Source: an uncultured Lachnospiraceae bacterium
Lineage (GTDB): Bacteria; Bacillota; Clostridia; Lachnospirales; Lachnospiraceae
Direction of reading: 5' to 3'
NCBI GenBank assembly: GCA_947068385.1
Contig: CAMTBF010000204.1
Span: 1-6,726, forward strand
DNA length: 6,726 bases
Shown here: positions 5,351 to 6,726 of the stretch, one piece after another
How the letters are laid out: each line of letters begins with the position of its first letter
Position numbering within the stretch: the first letter of the stretch is position 1
Notes under the pieces: model-generated
The model's database searches: none
The model's input: the letters and a program-made list of their open reading frames with translations, nothing else
Told to the model about the DNA's origin: nothing
Program-made: the position numbers and the translations under genes

Positions 5351-6373
5351 ATGGCAGCACAAAAGGATCCTGTCAGGGGCAGGAAAAAGCAAAATTGGCG
5401 GCTATGTCTCTGGGGCGGGGCCGCAGCCTGCACGGTAATCGCGGTGATGAGCCTGTGCCTGGGGAATCTCCGTTTTTCGCCCCTGCAGCTGATAGGGCTT
5501 CTGCAGGGGGCTGGGGACAGCGTGAGCCGCAGCATCCTGCTGTATGCCCGGCTCCCCCGCACCCTTGCCGCACTGGCGGCCGGGGCGGCGCTGGCGGTGT
5601 CCGGGGCGGTGCTGCAGAACGTGCTGGCCAACCGGCTGGCCTCCCCGGGCATCATCGGGGTCAACGCCGGGGCTGGCCTGGGGGTGACCCTTGCCTGTGC
5701 CGCAGGGACCCTGTCCGGCCTGGGGGTGTCCTGCGCGGCTTTCGGCGGCAGCCTGATCACCGTTTTGTGCATCTTTCTCTTTTCCCGCCGCACCAATGCC
5801 TCCAAGACCACGGTGATTTTAGGGGGCGTGGCGCTGAACAGCATCCTGAACGCCGTCTGCGAGTCTGTCACGGTGCTGGACACGGATGTGGCCATGCTGA
5901 GCATCGACTTCCGGGTGGGGGGCTTTTCCGCGGTGTCCTACACGCGCCTGCTCCCTGCCGTCTGCCTGATCCTGGCGGCGCTGGCTGTCCTGTTCACCCT
6001 CTGCAATGAGCTGGACGTGGTGACCCTGGGGGACGAGACGGCTCGGGGCGTGGGTCTGGCGGTGGGAAAATATCGGATGGTCTTTCTGGTGCTGGCTGCT
6101 CTGCTGGCCGGGGCGGCAGTGAGCTTTGCGGGGCTCTTGGGGTTCATCGGCCTGATCGTGCCCCATTTCGTCCGGCGGTTCACGGGAAACGACAGCGGCA
6201 GGCTGCTTCCCCTGTGCGCCCTGTCCGGGGCGGGGTTCGTGACCCTCTGCGACATGGTGGCCAGACTGCTATTCGCGCCCTATGAGCTGCCGGTGGGGAT
6301 ACTGATGTCGGTGATCGGGGGGCCGGTGTTTCTGTATGTGCTGGTCTGTCATAAGGGTGGGCATTCCGGGTGA
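5351..6373 (+). CDS. ABC importer permease, FecCD/BtuC family
   Basis: A 340-residue integral membrane protein of the usual family length, built mostly of hydrophobic helices. It forms, as a dimer, the channel for iron-siderophore, heme or corrinoid uptake. Family hallmarks in order are: first helix around residues 17-38; RLPRTLAALAAGAALAVSGA (67-86) followed by VLQNVLANRLASPGIIGVNAGAGLG (87-111), matching the FecCD 'N-P-L-A-x-P-x-x-x-G' segment but with Arg95 in place of Pro; LGDETARGVGL (226-236), which lies in the region that docks on the ATPase; GFIGLIVPHFVRRFTG (264-279); and DMVARLLFAPYELPVGIL (301-318) with the final helix after it. The ribosome binding site is GAGAGGGAG at 5331-5339, 11 bases from the ATG. 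It follows the solute-binding gene by 25 bases. The expected ATPase gene does not follow within the 353 bases visible, so the partner must lie elsewhere or has been lost. Confidence 0.92.
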   Translation: MAAQKDPVRGRKKQNWRLCLWGGAAACTVIAVMSLCLGNLRFSPLQLIGLLQGAGDSVSRSILLYARLPRTLAALAAGAALAVSGAVLQNVLANRLASPGIIGVNAGAGLGVTLACAAGTLSGLGVSCAAFGGSLITVLCIFLFSRRTNASKTTVILGGVALNSILNAVCESVTVLDTDVAMLSIDFRVGGFSAVSYTRLLPAVCLILAALAVLFTLCNELDVVTLGDETARGVGLAVGKYRMVFLVLAALLAGAAVSFAGLLGFIGLIVPHFVRRFTGNDSGRLLPLCALSGAGFVTLCDMVARLLFAPYELPVGILMSVIGGPVFLYVLVCHKGGHSG

Positions 6374-6397
6374 ACCTATTTTGCGGGAGATTTGGAT

Positions 6398-6514
6398 ATG
6401 GATGTACGGAAGGTTGACGAGGATATTGTCCTGGTGCCCTATTATCTTGAAGAAGATGGGTGGAGAAATGTATCAATTGCGAAAAATTTGAAAGTGTGTA
6501 AAGAAAATATATAA
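6398..6514 (+). pseudogene. probable 5' remnant of a GNAT-like gene (38 codons)
   Basis: A 38-codon ORF starts 24 bases after the permease stop with its own GGGAGA (6385-6390) 7 bases before the ATG. The beginning, MDVRKVDEDIVLVPYYLEED, together with the later NLKVCKENI, resembles the N-terminus of a group of GNAT acetyltransferases that start with 'D-I-V-L-V-P-Y-Y' and continue to 'W-Y-Q-D-x-x-V-C-K-Q-V-D-N'. That comparison is from memory. The product stops at a TAA at 6512-6514, far short of an acetyltransferase, so it is best read as a truncated and decayed gene. It could instead be a genuine small peptide gene. Base composition falls sharply through this stretch. Confidence 0.45.
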
Positions 6515-6531
6515 AGTCGCAAAGAAAATAC

Positions 6532-6559
6532 TTTACAAATAAGCGAAGAACGATATAAT
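6532..6559 (+). promoter_or_regulatory. near-consensus promoter of the antitoxin gene
   Basis: TTTACA (6532-6537), a 16-base spacer and a perfect TATAAT (6554-6559). Transcription would start near 6566, about 23 bases before the start codon. The 8-base palindrome TAATATTA (6556-6563) overlaps the -10 box and is a possible part of an operator, since antitoxins of this family usually repress their own promoter; the operator idea is an inference. Confidence 0.75.
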
Positions 6560-6574
6560 ATTAGGTAGACGAAA

Positions 6575-6582
6575 AGGAGGTG
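6575..6582 (+). promoter_or_regulatory. consensus ribosome binding site of the antitoxin gene
   Basis: AGGAGGTG lies 6 bases before the ATG at 6589, an essentially full match to the anti-Shine-Dalgarno sequence. It implies strong translation, as expected for an antitoxin that must outnumber its toxin. Confidence 0.8.
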
Positions 6583-6588
6583 TATCTT

Positions 6589-6726
6589 ATGGCACAGACA
6601 AGCGTTAATTTCCGCATGGACGCAGAACTGAAAGAATCCGTGGAAGAAATCTGTCGGAAAATGGGGATGAACCTTACCACGGCCATCACCATTTTCTGTA
6701 CGAAAGTGGCACAGGAAAGAAGAATC
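6589..6726 (+). CDS. RelB/DinJ family type II antitoxin (N-terminal part, runs off the window)
   Basis: The visible 46 residues open with MAQTSVNFRMDAELKESVEE and continue with CRKMGMNLTTAITIFCTKVA. This is the ribbon-helix-helix DNA-binding N-terminus of RelB/DinJ antitoxins: a short strand with the 'V-N-x-R-M-D' pattern, then two helices around the 'G-M-N-x-T-T-A' turn, then QERRI, which leads into the family's 'R-x-I-P-F' segment. Such proteins bind their own promoter as dimers and neutralise a YafQ/RelE-type mRNA endonuclease encoded immediately downstream; that toxin gene, if present, is outside the window. The start is fixed by the consensus ribosome binding site. Full length is normally about 85-100 residues, so about half is visible. 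Confidence 0.88.
   Translation, partial: MAQTSVNFRMDAELKESVEEICRKMGMNLTTAITIFCTKVAQERRI

Noticed and set aside
4507..5904. A 465-codon minus-strand frame spanning the lipoprotein and permease genes
   Set aside because: It crosses two well-supported + strand genes and the gap between them. Its product is low-complexity and matches no family I know.

Overview
The window reads as chromosomal DNA of a gut-type Firmicute, most likely a Clostridia member near Lachnospiraceae. This is an inference from strong AGGAGG-type ribosome binding sites, the clostridial flavour of the proteins, an anaerobic iron-sulfur/siroheme enzyme, and the mix of GC-rich genes with AT-rich intergenic DNA. All supported genes lie on the + strand.

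Layout. Bases 1-224 hold at most the last codons of a gene entering from the left, a small hairpin and short direct repeats. A RimJ/RimL-like GNAT acetyltransferase follows (225-767). A small HIT-domain protein (864-1400) comes next behind a good extended -10 promoter. The centre is an 889-residue multidomain redox protein (1465-4134). It joins a CoA-disulfide-reductase/NADH-oxidase-type flavoprotein, an abbreviated rhodanese domain that keeps its catalytic cysteine loop, a siroheme/[4Fe-4S] sulfite/nitrite-reductase-like unit and a two-cluster ferredoxin domain. Sixty bases later come a lipoprotein solute-binding protein (4195-5325) and a FecCD/BtuC-type permease (5351-6373), 25 bases apart and clearly an operon. 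The ATPase such an importer needs does not follow. Instead the DNA turns AT-rich and holds a 38-codon ORF that looks like the broken 5' end of another GNAT gene (6398-6514). A near-consensus promoter then drives a RelB/DinJ-family antitoxin gene that runs off the right edge (6589-6726).

How the genes may work together. The flavoprotein part has what is needed to take electrons from NAD(P)H. The ferredoxin domain could pass them to the siroheme centre for a six-electron reduction of sulfite or a related small oxyanion, and the rhodanese cysteine could carry sulfane sulfur. The adjacent transporter belongs to the family that imports iron chelates, heme and corrinoids, so it may serve cofactor or iron supply for this enzyme; that link is inferred from position only. 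The missing ATPase, the gene remnant and the toxin-antitoxin start suggest a recombination junction just right of the permease.
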